Positions 1-5,827 of a DNA stretch of 6,461 nucleotides are shown here, in pieces. The notes below the pieces were generated by a model, which was given only the letters and a program-made list of their open reading frames with translations, was not told where the DNA came from and made no database searches. Origin of the DNA: DASQFQ01 sp038327685 (GTDB lineage Bacteria > Actinomycetota > Thermoleophilia > Solirubrobacterales > Solirubrobacteraceae); NCBI GenBank assembly GCA_038327685.1, contig JBBQLH010000146.1:1-6461 (forward strand), written 5' to 3'. The position numbers were made by a program, and so were the translations under genes. Numbering within the stretch: the stretch's first letter is position 1; every line of letters begins with the position of its first letter.

Positions 1-1
1 C

Positions 2-145
2 GCGCTCGAATACGCCTCAAGCGAGGCCCGTCGCGCATCGTTGCCACACTGGGTGCGCCACTACAACGAGCGGCGCACCCACAGCGCCCTCGGCAACCGC
101 CCCCCGCTCACCCGCGTTCGGGAGGTCACCGGGCTCAACAGCTAG
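2..145 (+). CDS. IS481-like transposase, C-terminal fragment (5' end outside window)
   Basis: This is the end of a DDE/rve integrase-core transposase, the enzyme that cuts and rejoins insertion-sequence ends. The frame is open from base 2 to the TAG at 143-145 and gives 47 residues. The diagnostic part is the WVRHYNERRTHSALG stretch followed by RPPLTRV and a terminal GLNS. This matches the W-x2-H/W-YN-x-RR-(P/T)H-SALG-x-(R/K)PP tail of IS481 and related transposases, whose proteins often end in similar short N-S/T tails. The D, D and E catalytic residues would all lie upstream of the window, so activity cannot be judged. IS3-type integrases have a similar tail and are the main alternative. 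No terminal inverted repeat was recognised after the stop, so the right end of the element cannot be placed. Confidence 0.8.
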   Translation, partial: ALEYASSEARRASLPHWVRHYNERRTHSALGNRPPLTRVREVTGLNS

Positions 146-269
146 AGCAGGCACCCCGAAGTTCTGATCGCCAAGCGGCGAGCGCGAGCGTGCGTTCGTG
201 CTCGCCGACCTTGGCCAGGACACGGTCGAAGTCTGCGCGGTAAGGGTCCAGATCGGACGACGGGCCGCG
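135..269 (-). pseudogene. possible C-terminal fragment of an unidentified protein
   Basis: A minus-strand frame is open between an in-frame TGA at 270-272 and a TGA at 135-137. It has no ATG or GTG start. It reads as a charged, helix-like peptide (core DLDPYRADFDRVLAKVGEHE) and its codons mostly end in G or C, so it may be the tail of a gene whose front has been lost or shifted out of frame. It overlaps the end of the transposase by 11 bases. I do not recognise the family. It could equally be a chance open frame in GC-rich DNA. Confidence 0.2.
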
Positions 270-429
270 TCACACGCCTTGCTCGAGACCGGGCTCGCCA
301 GCGGCACTCCGGCAGCCCGCCAGGCCGAGAAGCGGGTCGAGCGCAACGAACTGCTCTTCCGACTCCGCCCCGACCCCGCGCCACAGCGCGGAGGCCGCGC
401 GTGCCACGTAACCGTTGGTCACGGCCCCG

Positions 430-682
430 GCGCGCGCTGGCAAGAGCCGCGACCGCGCCCTGCTCCGCGCCGGCGACCCGCCGGCCCTCGGCCTCGACGA
501 GCCGACCTGCACGAAGACGGAAACCTGGTCCCTCCAGTCGCCGTGCTCGTAGGCCACCTTGCCATCCGCAAGCCGACTACGACCCAGTGAGACACCTCCA
601 CCCGCCCGGTGATCGGAACGCGAGGAATGATCGCCGGCCTCTCGCCGTCGTGAGTCAAGGACACCAGATCGACCGGTGCATC
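430..682 (-). pseudogene. decayed SnoaL/NTF2-like (ester-cyclase type) gene
   Basis: The minus strand shows pieces of a SnoaL-like NTF2-fold protein spread over two frames. From about 682 to 566 one frame reads SLTHD, IIPRVPITGR, VEVSHWVVVGL. This matches the family pattern F-THD, (W)MLPGVPPTGR, VEVPxVVVVGFRDGK. The next frame reads ADGKVAYEH, then DWRDQVSVFVQVG, which corresponds to DGKVAYEHIYWDQASVLVQVG. A further shift near 501-504 recovers LVEAEGRRVAGAEQ, like LLDP-x-GLPVAGAEQ. In both places, adding one G to a GG run restores the expected reading. After about 460 the similarity fades, and upstream of 682 I cannot identify the N-terminal half, so limits are approximate. Family members act as cyclases, hydrolases or small-molecule-binding proteins. 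Nothing here suggests a working enzyme unless the shifts are sequencing errors. Confidence 0.6.
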
Positions 683-1065
683 CGCCCTCCCACGCGTCTC
701 GGATGCCCCATCCCGGACGTCCCGGCTCGCCCCAGCCGCGCGGCACCGCGCTTGGACGCCTCCGCCTGCGCAGCCTCTCAGGACCTCTCGCAGGCTGCGA
801 GCCAAGTAGCGCCGCGCGCGTGGTGCGATCCAGGGCACCTAGTCGCGTGCCGAGCCCCCTGCTGTTTTGGACGTGCGAGCGGTCGTTCGAGGCGACCCCC
901 ACGACACGCTCGCTAAGGACGAGAGGCAGTCACCAGCATCGGCGCCGAGCACCTGCCTGCTTTCGTGACCGAGCGGGTGCTGTCCGCCCGCCGACCCAGT
1001 TCATCGAGAGCTGAACGCAGGGGCGAGCGCGGGATCGTGGTCGCGGGAGGCAGGACGCAGAAGGC
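683..1065. other. non-coding or decayed stretch, nothing recognised
   Basis: I found no protein family, RNA gene or start signal I could support here. The open frames on both strands are rich in Arg, Ser, Pro and Ala without recognisable motifs, as expected of chance frames in GC-rich DNA. Part of it may be the lost N-terminal half of the SnoaL-like pseudogene, but I could not align it. Confidence 0.4.
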
Positions 1066-1089
1066 CCGCTGCTGCAGGCGCAGCAGCGG
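1066..1089. terminator. perfect 10-bp hairpin downstream of the sigma-factor gene
   Basis: The arms CCGCTGCTGC (1066-1075) and GCAGCAGCGG (1080-1089) are exact reverse complements around the loop AGGC. The hairpin lies about 117 bases past the stop of the minus-strand sigma-factor gene, a sensible place for a terminator. There is no T run on either side, so it does not fit the classical intrinsic form. T-poor terminators are proposed for high-GC actinobacteria, so the call is tentative. Confidence 0.35.
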
Positions 1090-1205
1090 CGATCACCTAC
1101 TTGCTCGACATGAGGCTCGTGCTCGCGCGGAGCCGGCGAAGCTCGGGACGTGACGCGCAGTCAGGCTCGCGCTGCGTGACGCGCGACCCTAGAGGCCGTC
1201 GCGGT

Positions 1206-1835
1206 CTACGGGATGGCGGGCCCGGCGAGCTTGCGGCGCGCGCGCTGCAGCGCATTGTTCACGGCCCGCTCCCCCACCCCGAGCACGTGCGCACTATCGC
1301 GGTGCTTGTAGTCGTTGGCCGACATCGCCAGCGCGCCGCGCTCGAGTTCGGTGAGCGCTCGTATGCCGTCGAGGATGCTGCTCAGCCGCTCGCGGCTGAG
1401 CGTCTTGGCGACGGGATCGTCGTCAGGGCGCCCGGTCGCGAGCAGCGTTTCCTCGAGCGGCGCGCCCTCGTCACCGAGGGGTCGGTGGAGCGAGCGCGCG
1501 TGGTTGAGGGGCTGGTGCTTGGCGGCGCGGGCAGCGTTGACGGCGGTGTTGGCCTCGCGCAGGGCGCACAGCCACGCGAAGCACCGAAACGGCACCGAGC
1601 GGTCGGGGTCCCAGGCTCGGATCGCGGCAAGGATCCCGAGCCGTGCCTCTTGGGCGAGGTCCTCGCGTTCGCCGCCGGGCAGGTACAGCGAGCCGGCGAT
1701 GCGGCGGACCATCGGCTCGTAGAGCTCGATCAGCTGCGCTTCGGCGACTCGGTCGGCGTGCTTGGCGGCGGCGATCAGCCGCTGCTCCCAGAGCGGGGTG
1801 AAGGCCGGCGGCTCGCTGCGCTTGAGAGTGGACAC
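1206..1835 (-). CDS. RNA polymerase sigma factor, sigma-70 family, SigH-like
   Basis: This 209-residue protein should bind RNA polymerase core and direct it to a specific promoter set. Region 2 spans residues about 33-112. It includes LYEPMVRRIAGSLYLPGGE, DLAQEARLGILAAIRAWDP (core binding), FRCFAWLCALRE (-10 recognition) and the KHQPLN motif typical of SigH/SpoIIAC-type factors. A linker of about 45 residues leads to region 4 (159-203), with LTELERGAL and a helix-turn-helix ending in GVGERAVNNALQRARRKL (-35 recognition). There is no region 1.1 or region 3. The length is close to B. subtilis SigH (218 residues, from memory). The GTG at 1835 is preferred: it opens the whole conserved frame and has a TACGGT -10 box eight bases upstream, suggesting a leaderless or nearly leaderless mRNA. 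An ATG four bases further out is in another frame. It is divergent from the Zn-ribbon-like gene. No anti-sigma partner is visible, so its regulon is unknown. Confidence 0.88.
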   Translation of the reverse strand: MSTLKRSEPPAFTPLWEQRLIAAAKHADRVAEAQLIELYEPMVRRIAGSLYLPGGEREDLAQEARLGILAAIRAWDPDRSVPFRCFAWLCALREANTAVNAARAAKHQPLNHARSLHRPLGDEGAPLEETLLATGRPDDDPVAKTLSRERLSSILDGIRALTELERGALAMSANDYKHRDSAHVLGVGERAVNNALQRARRKLAGPAIP

Positions 1836-1843
1836 GCATGGCG

Positions 1844-1849
1844 ACCGTA
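1844..1849 (-). promoter_or_regulatory. -10 box (TACGGT) of the sigma-factor gene
   Basis: Read on the minus strand, TACGGT fits the actinobacterial TANNNT -10 consensus. It ends eight bases before the GTG at 1835, so transcription would start at or within two or three bases of the start codon. No convincing -35 is seen 16-19 bases upstream. The same hexamer lies six bases before the ATG at 5734, which strengthens the reading. Confidence 0.5.
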
Positions 1850-1876
1850 GGCGCGGGTTTAGACGATTCGAGAGGT

Positions 1877-1904
1877 CACTCGCAGCTGCGGGTCGCTGCG
1901 AGTG
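1877..1904. promoter_or_regulatory. 10-8-10 inverted repeat, candidate operator between divergent genes
   Basis: CACTCGCAGC (1877-1886) and GCTGCGAGTG (1895-1904) are exact reverse complements separated by eight bases. Inside the left half, CGCAGCTGCG (1881-1890) is itself a perfect 10-bp palindrome, so CGCAGC/GCTGCG half-sites occur three times in 28 bases. The site lies upstream of the sigma gene's -10 box and 23 bases before the preferred ATG (1928) of the Zn-ribbon-like gene. It is therefore placed to control either or both. It could also form an RNA hairpin in the plus-strand leader. Confidence 0.4.
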
Positions 1905-1927
1905 CGCAACCCGTGTCGGCCGGACTG

Positions 1928-3009
1928 ATGTTCAGGGTGCTCAGGCGCAACCTGCCCGAGCTGAACGAGCGGATCGGACGATTGGCACGTCGTGCCGAGC
2001 GGCTCGGGACCGCGCCGCTGGCGCTGCGCGACAGCGGCGAGGATGACAGTGAGCATGCGCTCGTCGTGCTCGAGGGAGAGCCGCCCGCACTCGCCGGCTG
2101 GACGCTGGCCGCCGTCGTCGATCACCGCGGTGAGGAGCCGAGGCTGCGGGTCGCCTCGTCGGCGGCGCCAGCGCTTGACCCGCAGCGCTTCCGCGAGCCG
2201 CGCTGCGATCACTGCCGACTGCGGCGCCGGCGCGTGGAGACCTACGTGGTCTGGCATGCCGCCACGCAGCGGCTGCGGCAGGTGGGGACCGGCTGCCTGC
2301 GCGACTTCCTCGGCCACGATCCCGAGCGGCTGTGCCGCCAGGCCGAGTACGTGCTGCTGGCGCGCAAGTCGCTGGCCGCCGCCGCGAGCCCGCCTCACGC
2401 GCTCCACGTCGCGGACGATGGGATGCCGCTCGAGGCCTTTGCGGCGCACGCTGCGATGGTGGTACGCGCCCACCGCGCGAGCGCGCGCGAGAGACCGGAC
2501 AGCTGGCGAGCGCCGACGCCGCACTGCAATCGCTGCGGAGTACTCCGTGCGCACCGCGACCCGGCGACGTGGCCCTCGCCACCGCGGCGCTTCAATGGGC
2601 GCGCGAGCTGCTCGCGGCCAAACCCGGGCTGTCGGAGTTCGAGCGCGACGCGACCCTCGCCGCGAGCGCCGGCCGCCTGCTGACGGCGCGCGAGCGCGGA
2701 CTGGCGTGCGCGCTGATCGCCGTCTACCGCCGTCGGCGTTCGGACTCGCAACACCTCGGGCAGGCGGGCGAGTGGCTCGAGACGGTCGTGGTCGTCGAGC
2801 GCATCGTCGACCGGCCCTCGCGGCGCCACGGGAGCGTGTGCCGCAACGACCTCATCGACGTCGACGGTAACTGCCTCGCGTGGTGGCAGACGAGCGGGGC
2901 GCCGCTGCCTCGTGACCGAGCCGTGCGCCTGCGCGGTCGCGTCGAGCGCCATACCCGTTTCGGCCAGACGCCCGTGACGGTGCTGGCGTACTGCCGGGTG
3001 CTCTCGTAG
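1928..3009 (+). pseudogene. Zn-ribbon-like protein with OB-like C-terminus (phage/plasmid-associated family), frameshifted
   Basis: The N-terminal half reads in one frame to about 2490. It has an N-terminal helix (NLPELNERIGRLARRAERLG), then CDHC at residues 93-96 and TGCLRDFLGHDPERL with a third Cys at 123. This C-x2-C ... VG-x-x-C-L-(K/R)-DFLG pattern is, from memory, shared with uncharacterised phage, plasmid and bacterial proteins, probably metal-binding. The C-terminal half continues in another frame from about 2491 to the TAG at 3007-3009. It contains WLETVVVVERIV, DVDGNCLAWWQTSG and LRGRVERHTRFG, resembling a small beta-barrel (OB-like) domain. Removing one GA from GCGCGAGAGACC at about 2485-2496 joins the halves into one 359-residue protein. 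An ATG at 1838 is in frame but sits against the divergent gene's start, and its extra 30 residues look unlike a protein N-terminus, so 1928 (MFRVLRRN) is preferred. No clear RBS precedes it. Function unknown. The shift may be a mutation, a sequencing error or, less likely, recoding. Confidence 0.65.
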
Positions 3010-3074
3010 CGATCTCCCGGAGCGCCTCAGACGCGTGTTGGCGAAAAATCTGGCCGACCCATGGCTACATCAGG

Positions 3075-3101
3075 TTGACTGCGGTGCGTGCCCGGTAGGA
3101 C
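3075..3101 (+). promoter_or_regulatory. possible promoter of the acyl-CoA dehydrogenase gene
   Basis: TTGACT at 3075-3080 is a good -35 match. TAGGAC (3096-3101) is a weak -10 at a short 15-base spacing. This would give a leader of about 45 bases before the ATG at 3154. The region lies between the end of one plus-strand gene and the start of the next. The -10 is poor, so confidence is low. Confidence 0.25.
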
Positions 3102-3140
3102 TACTCCGTTTCGTCCGGCAAGCTACGTGTACGCCCGCTG

Positions 3141-3148
3141 AAAGGAGA
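3141..3148 (+). promoter_or_regulatory. strong ribosome binding site
   Basis: AAAGGAGA ends five bases before the ATG at 3154. It fixes the start of the acyl-CoA dehydrogenase and shows that this gene is translated from a leadered mRNA, unlike some of its neighbours. Confidence 0.75.
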
Positions 3149-3153
3149 AAGCG

Positions 3154-4356
3154 ATGTCCGCCCAGGGGCTGCCGTATGCGCATCTCGGCGATGCGCTCGC
3201 CACCGACTATTTTCAGGTCCGCGAGCAGTTCACGGAGGAGCAGTGGGAGCACTTCATCGCGACGCGCCGCTTCGTCGACCGTGAGGTCCTGCCTGTGATC
3301 AATGAGTACTGGGAGGCGGCGGAGCTCCCGTGGCCGCTCATGCGCCGGCTCCCTGAGCTCGGGTTGCTGGGCGAGGACATCCAGGGGCATGGCTGCCCGG
3401 GGATGAGCCCGCTCGCGCGCGGGCTGGTGAACATGGAGCTGCACCGTGGTGACGGCAGCCTCGGCACGTTCCTGGGGGTGCAGTCCGGGCTCGCGATGAA
3501 GTCGATCGATCTGCTCGGCTCCGAGGAGCAGAAGCAGCGCTGGCTGCCCGCGATGGCGCGGCTTGAGGCGATCGGGGCGTTCGCGCTCACCGAGCCCGAG
3601 CACGGCTCGGACTCCGTCGCGCTGGAGACGAGCGCGCGCCGCGACGGCGACGAGTGGGTGCTGGACGGCGCCAAGCGCTGGATCGGCAACGGCTCGATCG
3701 CCGACGTGGTCGTCGTGTGGGCGCGCTCGGCGGACGACGGCCAGGTCAAGGGGTTCCTGGTGGAGAAGGGCGCGGCCGGCTTCGAGGCCGTCACGATGGA
3801 GGGCAAGGGAGCCTCGCGCGCGATCTGGCAGGCCGAGATCAGCCTCGACGGCGTGCAGGTGCCCGAGGCGTCGCGGCTGCCAGGCGGCGAATCCTTCAAG
3901 GACGCCGGCCGCGTGCTGGTCACGACCCGCACGACCTGCGCCTGGGGCGCGCTGGGCCACGCTGTCGCCGCGTACGACGCCGCCCTGACCTACAGCAAGC
4001 AGCGTCGGCAGTTCGGCAAGCCGCTGTGCTCGTTTCAGATCGTCCAGGACCGGCTGGTGAAGATGCTCGCCGAGGTCACCGGCATGCAGCTCTACTGCAT
4101 GCAGCTCGCCCGGCTCGAGCAGACCGGCCGCCTCACGGACACCATCGCCGGCCTGGCCAAGCTCAACAACACGCGCAAAGCCCGCCAGGTCATCTCAGAA
4201 GCCCGCGACTTGCTCGGCGGGAACGGCGTCCTGCTCGAGAACCACGTCATCCGCCACATGGGCGACATCGAAGTCATCCACACCTACGAAGGCACCGAGA
4301 CCATGCAGACGTTGATCGTGGGGCGCGACATCACCGGCGTCGGGGCGTTCGGGTAG
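3154..4356 (+). CDS. acyl-CoA dehydrogenase family protein, GCDH/ACX4-like
   Basis: This 400-residue flavoenzyme should oxidise an acyl-CoA thioester to the 2-enoyl-CoA with FAD, in the cytoplasm. The full domain order is present: N-terminal helical domain (about 20-140), beta domain with FALTEPEHGSD (143-153) and KRWIGN (174-179), and C-terminal helical domain with RRQFGKPL (284-291), ARDLLGGNGV (350-359) and HTYEGT (376-381). Glu379 in YEGT is the expected catalytic base. Overall it resembles glutaryl-CoA dehydrogenase and plant short-chain acyl-CoA oxidase ACX4. The human GCDH segment ERVDSGYRSAMSVQSSL aligns with HRGDGSLGTFLGVQSGL here. The glutarate-binding Arg (mature Arg94) is therefore Gly104, and the nearby Glu is His97. 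A monocarboxylic, probably short-chain, substrate is more likely than glutaryl-CoA. The strong RBS sets the start. It converges on the peptidase gene with 35 bases between stops. No electron-transfer or CoA-ligase partner is visible. Confidence 0.92.
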   Translation: MSAQGLPYAHLGDALATDYFQVREQFTEEQWEHFIATRRFVDREVLPVINEYWEAAELPWPLMRRLPELGLLGEDIQGHGCPGMSPLARGLVNMELHRGDGSLGTFLGVQSGLAMKSIDLLGSEEQKQRWLPAMARLEAIGAFALTEPEHGSDSVALETSARRDGDEWVLDGAKRWIGNGSIADVVVVWARSADDGQVKGFLVEKGAAGFEAVTMEGKGASRAIWQAEISLDGVQVPEASRLPGGESFKDAGRVLVTTRTTCAWGALGHAVAAYDAALTYSKQRRQFGKPLCSFQIVQDRLVKMLAEVTGMQLYCMQLARLEQTGRLTDTIAGLAKLNNTRKARQVISEARDLLGGNGVLLENHVIRHMGDIEVIHTYEGTETMQTLIVGRDITGVGAFG

Positions 4357-4391
4357 CCGCATCGAAGCCACGACACCAGGCGCTCGAGGAC

Positions 4392-5381
4392 TCAGCTCGG
4401 ACTCGCCGAGGACGGCGAGGCAGCGCTCAAGCCCGCCTGGCGTACCGCGTCGCGAATCGCAGCGGCGGTGAGCGTCGCGGCGACCGTGCCCAGAATCGTG
4501 AGCGACCATGAGGCGGCAGGCCCGGGGTCGGCCGGCCGCCGTCCTCCCGAGGCCAGGCAGAAGACGACGTCGCCGTCCAATGGGGTGAAGGCCGGGTCGA
4601 CCGCCCGAGCGATCCCGGCGCTCGCGATCCGCGCCACGATGCCGCAGCCGCGCTTGTCCAGCGACGCGTCGGTGCAGACGCAGGCGAGCGTCGTGTTCTG
4701 ACCGGGGCGCAGGGCCCAGTCGGGCAGCTGTGGCATGGCGGGGAACAGCTCGGCGCTGCGGAGCAGCTCGCCGCGGTCGCCGTGCGGGCCGCCGAGCACC
4801 GCGCCGTCCTCCGCGATCACATCTCCCGCGGCGTTGGCGACCGCGACCGCCGCGAGCGTCTCGCCGCCGGCGAGACGCGTCGCCGCGTAGCCCACACCGC
4901 CGTCCGTGGCTCGCTCGCGCCCGAGCACCTTCCCCACCGCGGCACCCGCGCCCACTCCGACCCGCCCGCGACGCGGGACGCCGCCGGCAGCCGCCTCGCA
5001 GGCGGCATAGCCCTCCTGCGGCCCCGGTCGCCTGCCGGGTTCACCCTCCGCGAGGTCGAACACCACCGCGGCCGGCACCAGCGGGATCACGCCCACCGGC
5101 GTCGGGCGGCCAAGGCCCCGCTGCTCGAGCCAGCGCACCACTCCGTCCGCGGCCGCAAGCCCGAACGCGCTCCCACCGGTCAGCAACACGGCACTCGGCC
5201 CCTCCGCATTCGCGAGCGGCGACAGCGCCTCGAGCTCACGAGTGCCCGTACCACCACCGCGCACCTCCACCCCGCCCCGGGTCCCCTCCGGAACGATCAC
5301 GACCGTGCAGCCCGTGCGGGACTCGAGGTCGGTCCAGTGGCCGACCGCGAAACCCTCGGGCAACGGGAGCGGATCGCTCAC
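4392..5381 (-). CDS. P1 family (S58) peptidase, NylC/DmpA-like Ntn-hydrolase
   Basis: This 329-residue protein belongs to the self-processing amidase family containing DmpA (L-aminopeptidase/D-esterase), beta-aminopeptidase BapA and the nylon-oligomer hydrolase NylC. The N-terminal part has VGHWTDLESRTGCTVV (residues 13-28), LLTGGSAFGLAAADG (66-80), VVFDL (106-110) and GVGAGAAVGK (142-151), all family landmarks. GQNTTLACVCTDA (227-239) holds the autocleavage site. Cleavage between Asn229 and Thr230 would free Thr230 as the N-terminal nucleophile, leaving an alpha chain of about 229 and a beta chain of about 100 residues. Thr matches NylC rather than the Ser of DmpA. No signal peptide is seen, so it is probably cytoplasmic. 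It ends in a short Ser/Ala/Pro tail. The GTG start fits the family N-terminus and has CATACT exactly six bases upstream, consistent with leaderless expression. The substrate cannot be predicted, and nylon hydrolysis should not be assumed. Confidence 0.9.
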   Translation of the reverse strand: MSDPLPLPEGFAVGHWTDLESRTGCTVVIVPEGTRGGVEVRGGGTGTRELEALSPLANAEGPSAVLLTGGSAFGLAAADGVVRWLEQRGLGRPTPVGVIPLVPAAVVFDLAEGEPGRRPGPQEGYAACEAAAGGVPRRGRVGVGAGAAVGKVLGRERATDGGVGYAATRLAGGETLAAVAVANAAGDVIAEDGAVLGGPHGDRGELLRSAELFPAMPQLPDWALRPGQNTTLACVCTDASLDKRGCGIVARIASAGIARAVDPAFTPLDGDVVFCLASGGRRPADPGPAASWSLTILGTVAATLTAAAIRDAVRQAGLSAASPSSASPS

Positions 5382-5387
5382 CGGCGC

Positions 5388-5393
5388 AGTATG
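5388..5393 (-). promoter_or_regulatory. -10-like box (CATACT) of the peptidase gene
   Basis: On the minus strand CATACT is followed by six bases (GCGCCG) and then the GTG start. This is the spacing expected for a leaderless mRNA. It differs from TANNNT only at the first base. No -35 was recognised, and no Shine-Dalgarno precedes the GTG, which supports the leaderless reading. Confidence 0.4.
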
Positions 5394-5721
5394 GCCCGGC
5401 GGGGCCAGGCTCGGCGCTTCGACGAAGGCCTACGGGCGGAGCGGTTCCGTGGAGCCTCGACCTTGCAGGCAGTTCGACTCCCGCTCGCTATCTGCCGGGA
5501 GTGCCCGCCGGCAACCGTCGTCGATTTCGATTCCGCGGCCGATCGCATCCTCGAGGTCGCGCCCTCGAGTGCGGCCGAGGCTCCGCGAGCCGGTCTCAGC
5601 GCGACCGGCTAGCGCGACGTTCTGTGACAGGTGAACGCCGATTTGTGCCGCCTTCGCAACAAGTCGGTGCCAACGTGAACACATACGGGCGCAGCGGCCG
5701 GGAGTGCGCCCGCTGCGGCGC
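5394..5721. other. intergenic region between divergent units
   Basis: No gene is convincing here. A 73-codon plus-strand frame (ATG 5391 to TAG 5612) would start inside the peptidase's promoter, has no RBS, and uses G/C-ending codons less strictly than the real genes nearby. It is most likely chance or a relic. A perfect 8-bp inverted repeat (AGCCGGTC 5588-5595 and GACCGGCT 5603-5610, 7-base loop) covers the end of that frame and could be a weak terminator. A second repeat (GCAGCGG 5691-5697 and CCGCTGC 5710-5716) lies just upstream of the TACGGT box at 5722. Confidence 0.35.
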
Positions 5722-5727
5722 TACGGT
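5722..5727 (+). promoter_or_regulatory. -10 box (TACGGT) for leaderless transcription
   Basis: TACGGT is followed by exactly six bases (CGCGTC) and then ATG at 5734. A start point seven bases past the hexamer falls on the A of the ATG, the classical actinobacterial leaderless arrangement. No -35 is evident. A 7-bp inverted repeat at 5691-5716 lies directly upstream and may bind a regulator. Confidence 0.55.
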
Positions 5728-5733
5728 CGCGTC

Positions 5734-5814
5734 ATGAGCGCCCCCTCCGAGCCGCGGCATCCAGCGATCGACCTCACCGAACCGGCCGCCGCGCGGCGCC
5801 GGGCCGCCCGCTAG
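5734..5814 (+). CDS. 26-residue leaderless small ORF upstream of a membrane protein
   Basis: This short frame begins MSAPSEPRHPAIDLTEP and ends in an Arg/Ala-rich tail before TAG. The evidence for it is its position: the TACGGT promoter box is spaced so that the mRNA would begin at this ATG. Its TAG (5812-5814) overlaps the AGGAG (5813-5817) that serves the ATG at 5828. Ribosomes finishing the small ORF would stop on the next gene's RBS, so it may act as a coupling or leader peptide. It may also be the surviving front of a longer gene. The sequence has no family I recognise. Confidence 0.4.
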   Translation: MSAPSEPRHPAIDLTEPAAARRRAAR

Positions 5815-5817
5815 GAG
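5813..5817 (+). promoter_or_regulatory. RBS overlapping the upstream stop codon
   Basis: AGGAG lies ten bases before the ATG at 5828, a long but workable spacing. It shares two bases with the TAG that ends the upstream small ORF, which points to translational coupling. Confidence 0.45.
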
Positions 5818-5827
5818 ACGTGCTGGG

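Noticed and set aside
1838..1927. ATG at 1838 as the start of the Zn-ribbon-like gene
   Set aside because: It touches the divergent gene's start and would translate through the sigma promoter and the inverted repeat. The family-like N-terminus begins at the in-frame ATG at 1928.
3070..3960. 296-codon open frame on the minus strand, with other long frames opposite the acyl-CoA dehydrogenase
   Set aside because: It is antisense to a clearly assigned gene, is rich in Arg, Ala, Pro and His without motifs, and arises because GC-rich codons leave few stops in shadow frames.
3154..4356. Naming the acyl-CoA dehydrogenase glutaryl-CoA dehydrogenase (gcdH)
   Set aside because: The Arg that binds the glutaryl carboxylate in GCDH is Gly here, so the specific name is not justified.
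5440..5485. tRNA-like T-loop (GTTCGACTCCC) with a GCCT/AGGC stem before it
   Set aside because: The bases flanking the loop do not form a 5-bp T stem, and no acceptor stem or D arm could be built around it.
4730..5737. 335-codon plus-strand frame opposite the peptidase
   Set aside because: It is almost entirely Arg, Pro, Ala and Ser in low-complexity runs, lies antisense to the P1 peptidase, and has no RBS or family match.
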